Assembly: GCA_965224325.1 (NCBI GenBank)
Contig: CBDCYT010000021.1
Location: 131,168-195,167, forward strand
Direction of reading: 5' to 3'
DNA length: 64,000 bases
Source: CBDCMJ01 sp965224325
GTDB lineage: Bacteria > Chloroflexota > Dehalococcoidia > Lucifugimonadales > UBA3495
Shown here: one piece after another, positions 1 through 7,299 of the stretch
Numbering within the stretch: the stretch's first letter is position 1
How the letters are laid out: each line of letters opens with the position of its first letter
Position numbers and translations under genes: made by a program
The notes under the pieces: model-generated
What the model was told of the DNA's origin: nothing
Database searches by the model: none
The model's input: only the letters and a program-made list of their open reading frames with translations

Positions 1-143
1 CGCCACCAGTCTGTGGGAGTGCAGCCCATGCCCCCTACAGAGGTCCACGGCGCGTTTTCTAGCTTTGCTCCTGATCGTCAAGTGGCGGCGTTAATCCGGC
101 TCTCACACGAGAATGGCGCAAATCGCCAAATTGGAGGAAAGAC

Positions 144-1580
144 ATGCTGGATTTGATCATCCGTGGTGGTCAGGTGGTTACGCAAGAGGGTGTTAGGGAA
201 ATGGACGTGGGTATTCAGGGAGACCTGATAGCCGCCCTTGCATCACCGGGCAATCTAGACGTGGACGCCGCCAGGGTCATTGACGCAACGGGCAAGCTTG
301 TGTTGCCTGGAGGAATAGAGCCCCATAGCCACATTGGGATTCCGGTGCCCGAAACTTGGGCGGGGCGGCCCGAGGTTTTCACCCAGCCGCCGGAAGCAGC
401 CAGCCGCGCCGCTGCCTTTGGGGGAGTCACTACTTTCGTCGACTTCGCAGGCAGTCTCCCCTTGAGCCCCGGCGACGCCCCCTCGTCCGAGCCTATTACC
501 AACCAGGTGGAACAACGGCGGACCGCCTTTGATGGGCACTCCTACACGGACTACACTTTTCACTTCATATTGGCTGGCGCCGTAGCTCCGCAGATGATCG
601 AGGGAATCGGCGAAGCGATCCAGTCGGGCATCGGGAGCTTCAAGATATTCACTACTTTCCTGGCTCGCTGCCCTTACGGTCACTTATGGGAGATCTTTCA
701 GGAGGTCGCCAAGAACGGCGGCATTATGGCGGTTCACGCCGAAGAGGACGACATTGTTACCTACATGGAGCAGAAGCTCAGGAGAGAGGGGAGGGACCAG
801 GGCTATAACCTGCATCTGGTCCACAACAATATCTCCGAAGACATAGCCTTCCGCAAGATTATACGCTTGGCGGAGCATACTGAAACCGGAATCTATTTCG
901 TTCACACCACCGCCAAGGAGGGGGTGGCCGCTGTCGCTGAAGCTCGCAACAGGCAACTCCCCGTGTACGGTGAAGCACTGCACAATTATCTGGAGTTTAC
1001 CTGCGAGGATTACATGAAACCCGGCGGCACCGTGATCCATACCTACCCGGCAATCAAGTACCCCGACGACCGCGATGCTTTGCAACAAGGTCTGGTGGAC
1101 GGCCCTATGTGCACCACCGCGACCGACGATTACACCACGTACAAGGACGTCAAGCTATCGGGAACAACCATAGATACGGTGTGCGGCGGACATAACGGTA
1201 TCGAGACGCGTCTGCCCGTGACTTACACCAAGCTAGTGTCCACCGGGCGCATCTCTCTGGAGCGCTTCGCGGCCATAACGTCGACCAACGCCGCTAAGAT
1301 TCTAGGGATGTACCCCCAAAAGGGCACTATCGCCGTCGGCAGCGACGCGGACATAGTCGTGTTCGATCCCGAGCTACGGAAGAAGCTGACTCTGGACGAC
1401 CTGCACTCCGACTCGGACTACTCCATCTGGGAAGGCTTTGAATGCCAAGGTTACCCAGTAATGACCATCTTGAGGGGCAAAGTCATTGTGGAGGACGGTA
1501 AGCTCACCGGCAGCACGTCCGATGGCCGGTGGCTCAAAAGAAAAGTAGCGCCCGCGGTTCTTGCCCAGCCAGTAGTCTAG
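144..1580 (+). CDS. Dihydropyrimidinase/hydantoinase-like cyclic amidohydrolase
   Basis: Cytosolic amidohydrolase-superfamily enzyme that probably opens a cyclic amide ring (dihydropyrimidine, hydantoin or a related imide). The 478-residue length fits the D-hydantoinase/dihydropyrimidinase family. The full metal-binding set is visible: H61 and H63 in GGIEPHSH, the lysine to be carboxylated K167 in GSFKIFTTF, H198 in AVHAEED, H254 in YFVHTTAKEG, and the catalytic Asp at 328/329 in TATDDYTTY. The last motif differs from the usual TDHCPF-like sequence, so the substrate may not be dihydrouracil. GGAGG at about 134-138 precedes the ATG. It converges with the MmgE/PrpD gene. Family is certain from the motifs; substrate is not. 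Confidence 0.88.
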   Translation: MLDLIIRGGQVVTQEGVREMDVGIQGDLIAALASPGNLDVDAARVIDATGKLVLPGGIEPHSHIGIPVPETWAGRPEVFTQPPEAASRAAAFGGVTTFVDFAGSLPLSPGDAPSSEPITNQVEQRRTAFDGHSYTDYTFHFILAGAVAPQMIEGIGEAIQSGIGSFKIFTTFLARCPYGHLWEIFQEVAKNGGIMAVHAEEDDIVTYMEQKLRREGRDQGYNLHLVHNNISEDIAFRKIIRLAEHTETGIYFVHTTAKEGVAAVAEARNRQLPVYGEALHNYLEFTCEDYMKPGGTVIHTYPAIKYPDDRDALQQGLVDGPMCTTATDDYTTYKDVKLSGTTIDTVCGGHNGIETRLPVTYTKLVSTGRISLERFAAITSTNAAKILGMYPQKGTIAVGSDADIVVFDPELRKKLTLDDLHSDSDYSIWEGFECQGYPVMTILRGKVIVEDGKLTGSTSDGRWLKRKVAPAVLAQPVV

Positions 1581-1665
1581 ATAAAGGCCAAGCCAGCTCA
1601 GGGAAACTAGATGCTCCTGAAGCGCATCAATATTGCTGGTGTCAAAACTGCGATTTGACCGGAAG

Positions 1666-3063
1666 TTACTCCGCGGCCAGCAGTGTCGCCAGTTCCCGCA
1701 TGTCTGCTATGGATTCCAGGGACTCTATGCTGGAGATTATTTCCTGCTGCCTCTGCCGCGAGATCAGCTCTGACGTAAGTCCGGTGAATTTTCCTTTCAT
1801 CTCGTCCCAAGTAAGGGGGTTTTCCGGATCGCCCTTGGGATACTCGACATCGCCGCGCAGTGTGCGTCCGTCCTTGGTTTCAACCTCAGCCCAGGCGCGG
1901 AACTGGCTGGGGAACGTAGCCTCCAGCTCCGGGTCGATGACGCATCGGGTACGGTCCATAATATTCTTGATCTCAGGACGTTCCGGCACACCCAAGGCGT
2001 ATTCGGCTAGGGAAGCCCGGCCGAATACCAAGGCCGCCGCTGCGCCGAAGGGCATGCTGAATTGCATGTCCACCACCGAAGCTGGATTGCGTTTATGTTC
2101 CTCGGGAGATGCAACAAGCTTAAATCCGGCACTGAGCACACCTACCCGCACCTCTTCCACGTCTTGGTGTTGGATATCATAGGAATGCTTCAAGTCCAAC
2201 AAGCAATCGATGGGGCCCTGTTTATAGCGACAGCAGGAGTGGGGTTTGATACCCGTCCTGGTTATCAAAAACTCATCTCCTAGGTCGCGAAGCACTGAGT
2301 CCGGGTCTGGGTCTCCTGAGTACGCCTGAAGAAACCCGTCCCGGCCCTCTATGATAGTTGATGGGCCCACGAAGCCGCTGCGGGCCAAGAGCGCGGCCCA
2401 AATGCCGCTGTGAGCCGCCCAACCGGGATGGAAACGTTTGGTCCAGGCTCCCTGGGCCAGAAACTCCATACTGCCGGAAGTCTGGCTGCCGGCGATGCCC
2501 AGAGCGTGGGTTTGTGAGTCGCCATTCAGGCCCAGCACATGGCCGGCCGCCGCCGCTGCGCCGAAGGCTCCGCAAGTTGCCGTGGGGTGGAAGCCCCGGC
2601 CGTAGTGCTCCAACGGGTTCAGGGCGCGGCCCAGGCGCACCATGATGTCGTATCCGGTCACAACCGAAGTGATAAACCTCTTGCCGCTCACCGGCGCCAA
2701 GTCGGCCATAGCCAGCGTTGTCGGGTAAGACACCACTCCGGGGTGCAGCGAAGCCTCGTTGTTGACGTCGTCCAGTTCGATGCTGTGAAAAGCGATGCCG
2801 TTGGCCATGGCGGCGTACTCGGGCAACGTGCGGCTGGGCGTACCTATTATGGACGAGGGTCCGGGCCTCCCGATGCTTTCAATTGCCTGGACCACTGTTC
2901 TGGCCGATTCTGTGGTTGAGCCGTTCAACGTGACTCCGGCGAAATCCAAGCATAGATACTTGGCCCAGTCCACCACGTCCGGCGGCAAATCCTCGTAAGT
3001 TAATTCGGCGGAAAACTTAGCTAACGCTTTGGTAATGCCATCGGCCTTATTGGTCTGAATCAT
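1666..3063 (-). CDS. MmgE/PrpD family protein
   Basis: A 465-residue member of the MmgE/PrpD family, which includes 2-methylcitrate dehydratase (PrpD) and cis-aconitate decarboxylase-like enzymes. Recognised by overall length and by family-typical stretches: the N-terminal helical region with LCLDFAGVTLNG, the segment GIAFHSIELDDVNNEASLHPG, the block FHPTATCGAFGAAAAAGH, and the late GIKPHSCCRYKQGPIDC. The family acts on short hydroxy- or dicarboxylic acids, but paralogues are common in catabolic clusters and most lack assigned substrates. No prpB or prpC neighbour is present, so a methylcitrate-cycle role is not supported. It ends 86 bases past the amidohydrolase stop, in the opposite direction. 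Confidence 0.88.
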   Translation of the reverse strand: MIQTNKADGITKALAKFSAELTYEDLPPDVVDWAKYLCLDFAGVTLNGSTTESARTVVQAIESIGRPGPSSIIGTPSRTLPEYAAMANGIAFHSIELDDVNNEASLHPGVVSYPTTLAMADLAPVSGKRFITSVVTGYDIMVRLGRALNPLEHYGRGFHPTATCGAFGAAAAAGHVLGLNGDSQTHALGIAGSQTSGSMEFLAQGAWTKRFHPGWAAHSGIWAALLARSGFVGPSTIIEGRDGFLQAYSGDPDPDSVLRDLGDEFLITRTGIKPHSCCRYKQGPIDCLLDLKHSYDIQHQDVEEVRVGVLSAGFKLVASPEEHKRNPASVVDMQFSMPFGAAAALVFGRASLAEYALGVPERPEIKNIMDRTRCVIDPELEATFPSQFRAWAEVETKDGRTLRGDVEYPKGDPENPLTWDEMKGKFTGLTSELISRQRQQEIISSIESLESIADMRELATLLAAE

Positions 3064-3255
3064 CAGCGGTCCTCTTATCGCATGAGCTTCGGAAGGACGG
3101 AGTTTAGTAGCCCTTTCCCGGGTGTATGCAAGGTGTCAGCGGGGTTACTGAGACCAAGAAATTGTAACATGGGGCAGGGTTCCGCGGGCAAAGGCGCCGC
3201 TTCGCTCACCATGCATGAAGATTATCCCCGTGAAAAGCCATGGGACACCCCGTTG

Positions 3256-3490
3256 GGAGCTTGGCTCGTAAAGCTGAGTCCTCCAGAATCCTATCATTCT
3301 GGATTCCCGCGTTCGCGGGAATGACGGGTTCTTTCTGGATTCCCGGTCCCCGATCGGGGTCGGGGAGAAGCTTGGCGGGAATGACGGGTTATTGAGCCGC
3401 ATTCAATACTGATTTAGGCGGTTAATAATAGTACCCCGTCAGGTTGCTTACGCCCAAAATCGTGAGTGGAGACTTTTGGGACAGGCTCGT
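3256..3490. mobile_element. Short inverted-repeat element (MITE-like), copy A
   Basis: Longest of four related copies in the window. It starts with a diverged terminal repeat (GAGCTTGGCTCG) and ends with its partner (GGGACAGGCTCG). Inside are palindromic GGATTCCCGC...GCGGGAATGACGGG units, here two in a row, the second carrying an extra GTCCCCGATCGGGG stem. The right part (TTGAGCCGCATTCAATACTGATTTAGG and onward) matches copy D almost base for base. It is non-coding; open frames across it are artefacts of the palindromes. Confidence 0.75.
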
Positions 3491-4118
3491 TAGGTGAGGT
3501 TACGGTCTGCCTTTGTGCTTGAAGTGGGTCGGGACGTTGGCCATCCGGAGTTTCGCGGGTGAAACTCGATTTCCACAATCGCAGTCACGCCGCCGTCCCC
3601 ACCAAGCCTCTGAACAAAGTCCCCGAGCAAGCCTATGAAGGGGACGGTCGACAAGGGAACCAAGACATCCTCGCGCCTGCAAACCAAAAACCGGGACACA
3701 GTGTTCTGCCGCCATAGGGTAGGACTTGCGAAGTTTAGGTCCGGCCTGTGCAAGTATGTCCATCAACAAAGGGGCAGGTGGCTCCCGGTGCGAAAGCGCC
3801 GGTTACCCATTGGCGCGGCGCACCCTTACCCCAGTGGCCTCATTCCTGAGTGGCCAAATTCCGGGTGGATTGTCAGGAGATGCGGTGTTGGTCCGGAGAG
3901 CCTGCACTCTTGCCTCACCGCCCTAACTCGTGTATCTTGACAGCGGCTCCCATGCAATATTGTAGGGGATCTCGTGGCTGGCCGGGTTCAAAGAGTATGG
4001 CGCCGGGCCGTTGTGGCCGGCGGCAGCCAAAGAAAGCGGGCGGTTACTTCGAGCTTAGGTCAACAGGGCCAGGCCCATAACCATTTATTCTCACAAACTA
4101 ACCTTTGAGGGGTGAGAC
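3491..4118. other. Intergenic region without a convincing gene
   Basis: About 630 bases between the repeat element and the ferritin-like gene. Minus-strand frames around 3490-3770 hold two overlapping 87-89 residue openings in different frames that could be scraps of one decayed gene, but I recognise no family in either. No tRNA cloverleaf or terminator is apparent. The ferritin-like gene has a GAGGGG ribosome site at about 4107. Confidence 0.4.
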
Positions 4119-4577
4119 ATGACTCAGAAACCTGAATACGTCGATCTGCTGAATGAAATCCGGCTTCAAGAAGGCGGCGCTGGCATATACCTACAGGCCT
4201 GGGCCGACAAAACCACGGATCCCGGCTTGAAACACTGCCTGTCCTTGGTCAGCGAAAGGGAAGTCAGTCACGGTCACATCTTCGCCAGGCGAATTAAGGA
4301 GCTTGGTTACCAGGCCCAGGGGACTGAAGACGAGGACTTCACCAAGCGTCTAGAGTTGCTGGGCTCGGACATCACGGACGCCGATAAAATTCGGTCTCTC
4401 AATGAGGACGTAGCGGAGAAGCCGAAACCTACGTTGCACGAACGTTATGAGGCTGCCATGTCGGATGAGTCAGTAGACTCGTTGACCCGGTCGCTGCTGC
4501 ACTGGTGGAACGATGTGGAGGCCGACACCATTAGTTTGATGGGGAAAGCTTTCGACCAGGTGACTCAGGCGGCCTAA
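4119..4577 (+). CDS. Ferritin-like/rubrerythrin-type small protein
   Basis: 152 residues, predicted all-helical and soluble. Two helices carry iron-ligand-like acidic and histidine patterns: EIRLQEGGAGIYLQAWA near the N-terminus and SEREVSHGHIFARRI (an E-x-x-H pattern) around residues 45-60, as in ferritin-like and rubrerythrin folds. A later helix (HWWNDVEADTISLM) could complete the bundle. There is no C-terminal rubredoxin (no CxxC pairs). It lies about 230 bases upstream of the Sec-peroxiredoxin on the same strand, which suggests a role in iron or peroxide handling. The fold is moderately certain; the enzymatic role is unknown. Confidence 0.6.
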   Translation: MTQKPEYVDLLNEIRLQEGGAGIYLQAWADKTTDPGLKHCLSLVSEREVSHGHIFARRIKELGYQAQGTEDEDFTKRLELLGSDITDADKIRSLNEDVAEKPKPTLHERYEAAMSDESVDSLTRSLLHWWNDVEADTISLMGKAFDQVTQAA

Positions 4578-4806
4578 GAGTCGGCCAGGGCCGGGGCTTC
4601 GGCAATAAGACGCGTCCCCCGACGTATCCGCCAAGAGGACCGGGTAGGCCTTCGGATGCGGCGCTGGTGGGCGATGCCTAAACGCGTCCACAACTAAAAG
4701 GCGGTAGAGCATCGCGCCAGTCTAAATGGTTGCCTTCCCAGGAGGCTGCGGGTATAGTCTGCGGCACGCGGATTGCGCGGGTATAGCTTAAGGAGGAACA
4801 TTTAGA

Positions 4807-5265
4807 GTGCTAGAGAAAGGTGACAGGGCTCCGGATTTTACCACGGTTGACCAGGCAGGCAACGAGGTTAGTCTGGCGGGCCTGAAAGGAAAGAAGGTCT
4901 GGCTCTGGTTCTTCTCCTCGCCGGGCGGCGGTAACTGAACCCGCCACAGTCGCGGGTACCGCGACAACTATGCAGACTTCCAGGAAAAGAATGTTCAAGT
5001 CTTTGGAGTCAACGACCGGGACCAACAAGCTGCGCAGGATTGGGTGAAGCGGGAAGGCCTTCCTTTCCCCATACTGCAGGACTCTGACCGGTCCATAGCC
5101 GTGGCTTATGGTATGTCTAGGGCCGGGGACGAACGCTATCTGGCCAACTCCGCTGAAGGAAGACGCCCCGGGGTCATCATTGACGAGGAAGGGCTGATCC
5201 TAATGTTGCTGCCGGACCTGGCCACCGTGGATGCGCAAATTGAAGCGCTGGCTAGTCTTGGGTGA
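4807..5265 (+). CDS. Probable selenocysteine-containing peroxiredoxin (in-frame UGA at codon 44)
   Basis: Reading from GTG 4807 (AGGAGG at 4791-4796) gives a continuous peroxiredoxin/AhpC-TSA protein if the TGA at 4936-4938 is decoded. Before it: GDRAPDFTTVDQAGNEVSL and the strand KKVWLWFFSSPGGGN. After it: TRHSRGYRDNYADFQ, the strand VQVFGVN, and LPFPILQDSDRSIAVAYGM, then RRPGVIIDEEG. These are the family landmarks in the right order. The UGA falls exactly where the peroxidatic cysteine of the PGCT motif belongs, giving PGGGN-U-T. The 152-residue product contains no cysteine at all, so it would be a 1-Sec enzyme with no resolving residue. Standard gene callers would report only the piece from about 5044. 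Alternative: a nonsense mutation of the Cys codon. The SECIS-like hairpin just downstream argues against that. Confidence 0.82.
4939..4965 (+). promoter_or_regulatory. Bacterial SECIS-like hairpin after UGA
   Basis: Directly after the UGA (4936-4938) the sequence GTCGCGG (4949-4955), GTA (4956-4958), CCGCGAC (4959-4965) forms a perfect seven-pair stem with a three-base loop beginning with G. The loop starts 18 bases after the UGA, within the 16-37 base spacing known for bacterial SECIS elements, and a G at the start of a small apical loop is a conserved feature. An alternative stem, CCCGC 4940-4944 with GCGGG 4952-4956, overlaps it. Confidence 0.7.
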
Positions 5266-5365
5266 GGCCGGCGCCGGAGCGTGCGGGCGGGTTAGCCCGT
5301 ACGGTTAGTCCTGCCAAAGCGTAGCAAGACGGGCGGCAACCCGATAATCGAGGTTGGAGCGAACC

Positions 5366-6478
5366 ATGAAATTTGGATGTTTCTTTGTAGGGCAGCGCCC
5401 ACAGCTTCACGAGCAATACGCCGATGAAAGCAAGGTGAATCCTAACCCGGTGCGCCGCACCGACCAGGAAGTTTACGACGACATCCTGAGGGGAGCGGTA
5501 CTCGCCGAGGAGTTGGGGTTCGACTCGGTGTGGATTGCCGAACACGCCTTCAGCGAGCACAGCGTAATAAGCTCGCCGCACAGCATGTTGGCGGCTATCG
5601 CGGCCAAGACGGAGCGGGTCAACATTGGCGTGGCCTGCACCATAGTGCCTTGGCATCAGCCCTTAAGAATGGCGCAGGACCTCGCCACTCTCGACGTGAT
5701 TAGCAACGGTCGGTTGATCGTAGGCGCTGGGCGAGGCTACCAGAAGAGAGAGTTCGACGTCTACGGCGTCGATATGTCAGAAGCGCGGGAGCGCCTTGTC
5801 GAAGGGCTGGATATCGCGGTCAAGGCATGGACTGAGGAGCGCCTGGCTTACGAGGGCAAGTTCAGCAGCTTCCCAGAGGTGATGGTGCTCCCCAAGCCGG
5901 TCCAAAAACCTCACCCGGAGATCTGGATGGCCGTTACCCATAGCCCGGAATCCGTGGAGGTCGCGGTGAATCACCGCTGGGGCCTATTTACGGTGGGCAG
6001 CACCTTCTTTCCGGCTGCTGCCGAATCGGACCAGGACCTGATTAATATCTACTACACCAAGATGCGCGACGCCGGTGTGGCTCCCGAGGATATCACGGTG
6101 GCCGCGGTCCGCAACATGTACGTTGCCAGCACCGACGACGAGGCCCTGGATATCATGAAACCCCGCCTTGAGTGGGCCGGTGACATGGGAAAGTTCTTGC
6201 GCCAGCCAGCCTCAGCCATGGCCAGCGCCGGCAAGATCAGCGGCTACGAGGAATATGCCAACGACCCATTCATAGATCCCTCCCAGGCAGAGAAACGCGC
6301 TCCGGAGGGCATGAGCGCTATCGGCAACCCCGAGAAGCTCATCGCCACGGTCAGCGACTTGGAATCCCGCCACGTCAACCATTTCCTTGGATTTATGGAC
6401 ACCGGAGGGCTATCCTACGACGAGATCAAGGGCTCTATGCAGCTATTCGCCAAGGAAGTAATGCCTCACTTCAAGTGA
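5366..6478 (+). CDS. LLM-class flavin-dependent oxidoreductase
   Basis: 370-residue luciferase-like monooxygenase-family TIM-barrel enzyme using reduced FMN or F420. Visible hallmarks: N-terminal strand MKFGCFFVGQRP, LAEELGFDSVWIAEHAF, SSPHSMLAAIAAKTERVNIG, the loop VPWHQPLRMAQDLATLDVISNGRLIVGAGRG and LPKPVQKPHPEIWMAV. I start at ATG 5366 (GGAG at 5356-5359, suitable spacing) rather than the TTG 12 bases upstream. It heads a same-strand run with the MBL-fold gene 28 bases downstream. The substrate cannot be read from sequence. Confidence 0.88.
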   Translation: MKFGCFFVGQRPQLHEQYADESKVNPNPVRRTDQEVYDDILRGAVLAEELGFDSVWIAEHAFSEHSVISSPHSMLAAIAAKTERVNIGVACTIVPWHQPLRMAQDLATLDVISNGRLIVGAGRGYQKREFDVYGVDMSEARERLVEGLDIAVKAWTEERLAYEGKFSSFPEVMVLPKPVQKPHPEIWMAVTHSPESVEVAVNHRWGLFTVGSTFFPAAAESDQDLINIYYTKMRDAGVAPEDITVAAVRNMYVASTDDEALDIMKPRLEWAGDMGKFLRQPASAMASAGKISGYEEYANDPFIDPSQAEKRAPEGMSAIGNPEKLIATVSDLESRHVNHFLGFMDTGGLSYDEIKGSMQLFAKEVMPHFK

Positions 6479-6506
6479 GTCGCTTGTTAAGAGGAGGCGC
6501 CAGACC

Positions 6507-7283
6507 ATGTCGGACACCATGTCGGATATAGAAGTCCTCACCTACGGTTTTTCCTTTAGCACCGACCAAGGCCCGTTCGGTTTCTCGACTAACTCCCTGG
6601 TTACCGTCGCGGGACAGACTATCCTGGTGGACACCGGTCCGTCGGGCAGAAGGGCGTGGCTGGTGCAGGCCTTGCAAGACAAAAATCTTACCCCGGACGA
6701 TATTGACATCGTCGTCCTTACTCACATGCACTGGGACCACTGCCAAAATACCGACCTGTTCTGCAACGCCCGTATCCTGGTGCATCCCACCGAGCTGGAC
6801 TACGCCCGAAATCCCCACCGCGCCGACTTCGCCGTTGCTCAATACATGGCCGACATGGTGGACCGGATGAAAGTGGAGCTAATATCCGAGGGGGACACTG
6901 TGGTCGATGGCGTGACCATCATCGAGTCCCCGGGACATACCAAGGGGCACATCAGCGTGGCGGTCGGCGAGGGAGAGGGCACGGTTCTATTGACCGGCGA
7001 CGCCCTGCCCGACAGCGGCTCCATTGTCCGCGGTCTGCCGACCAACATATTCTGGGACGTGGAGGACGCTAGGAGCAGCGTGCAGAAGATGGTTTCCTCC
7101 GCCCGGGTGTTTTACCCCGGTCACGACCGCCCCTTCCGGCTGGATGGAGACCAGATCAACTATCTGCAGGGTCCGGCTAATCTTGAGGTCACCAACAGCA
7201 CCGAAGGACTGGGGTCCACGTCCCTGACCTTTACAGTGAGCGCGGCGCGGCAGGTAAACATCAACACCGTTCAGAAGGAATAG
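6507..7283 (+). CDS. MBL-fold metallohydrolase (N-acyl homoserine lactonase-like)
   Basis: 258-residue metallo-beta-lactamase-fold protein. The metal motif THMHWDH spans residues 72-78 (H73, H75, D77, H78), followed by SPGHTKGH, LLTGDALPD and FYPGHDRPF, completing a two-metal site. Family members hydrolyse lactones and thioesters; the closest general class is the AHL-lactonase-like group. No signal peptide is seen, so cytosolic. It sits between the flavin monooxygenase (28-base gap) and the M14/GH105 fusion (16-base gap), so co-transcription is likely and lactone hydrolysis after a Baeyer-Villiger-type step is a reasonable but unproven idea. Confidence 0.85.
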   Translation: MSDTMSDIEVLTYGFSFSTDQGPFGFSTNSLVTVAGQTILVDTGPSGRRAWLVQALQDKNLTPDDIDIVVLTHMHWDHCQNTDLFCNARILVHPTELDYARNPHRADFAVAQYMADMVDRMKVELISEGDTVVDGVTIIESPGHTKGHISVAVGEGEGTVLLTGDALPDSGSIVRGLPTNIFWDVEDARSSVQKMVSSARVFYPGHDRPFRLDGDQINYLQGPANLEVTNSTEGLGSTSLTFTVSAARQVNINTVQKE

Positions 7284-7299
7284 CCAAGAGCCGCCCATC

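Noticed and set aside
1529..2919. Plus-strand openings opposite the MmgE/PrpD gene
   Set aside because: Antisense shadows of a clear conserved gene with Arg/Ser/Pro-rich translations.
3490..3769. Minus-strand 87-89 codon openings as a gene
   Set aside because: They are in different frames, partly overlap the repeat element edge, and match no family I recognise; at most a decayed remnant.
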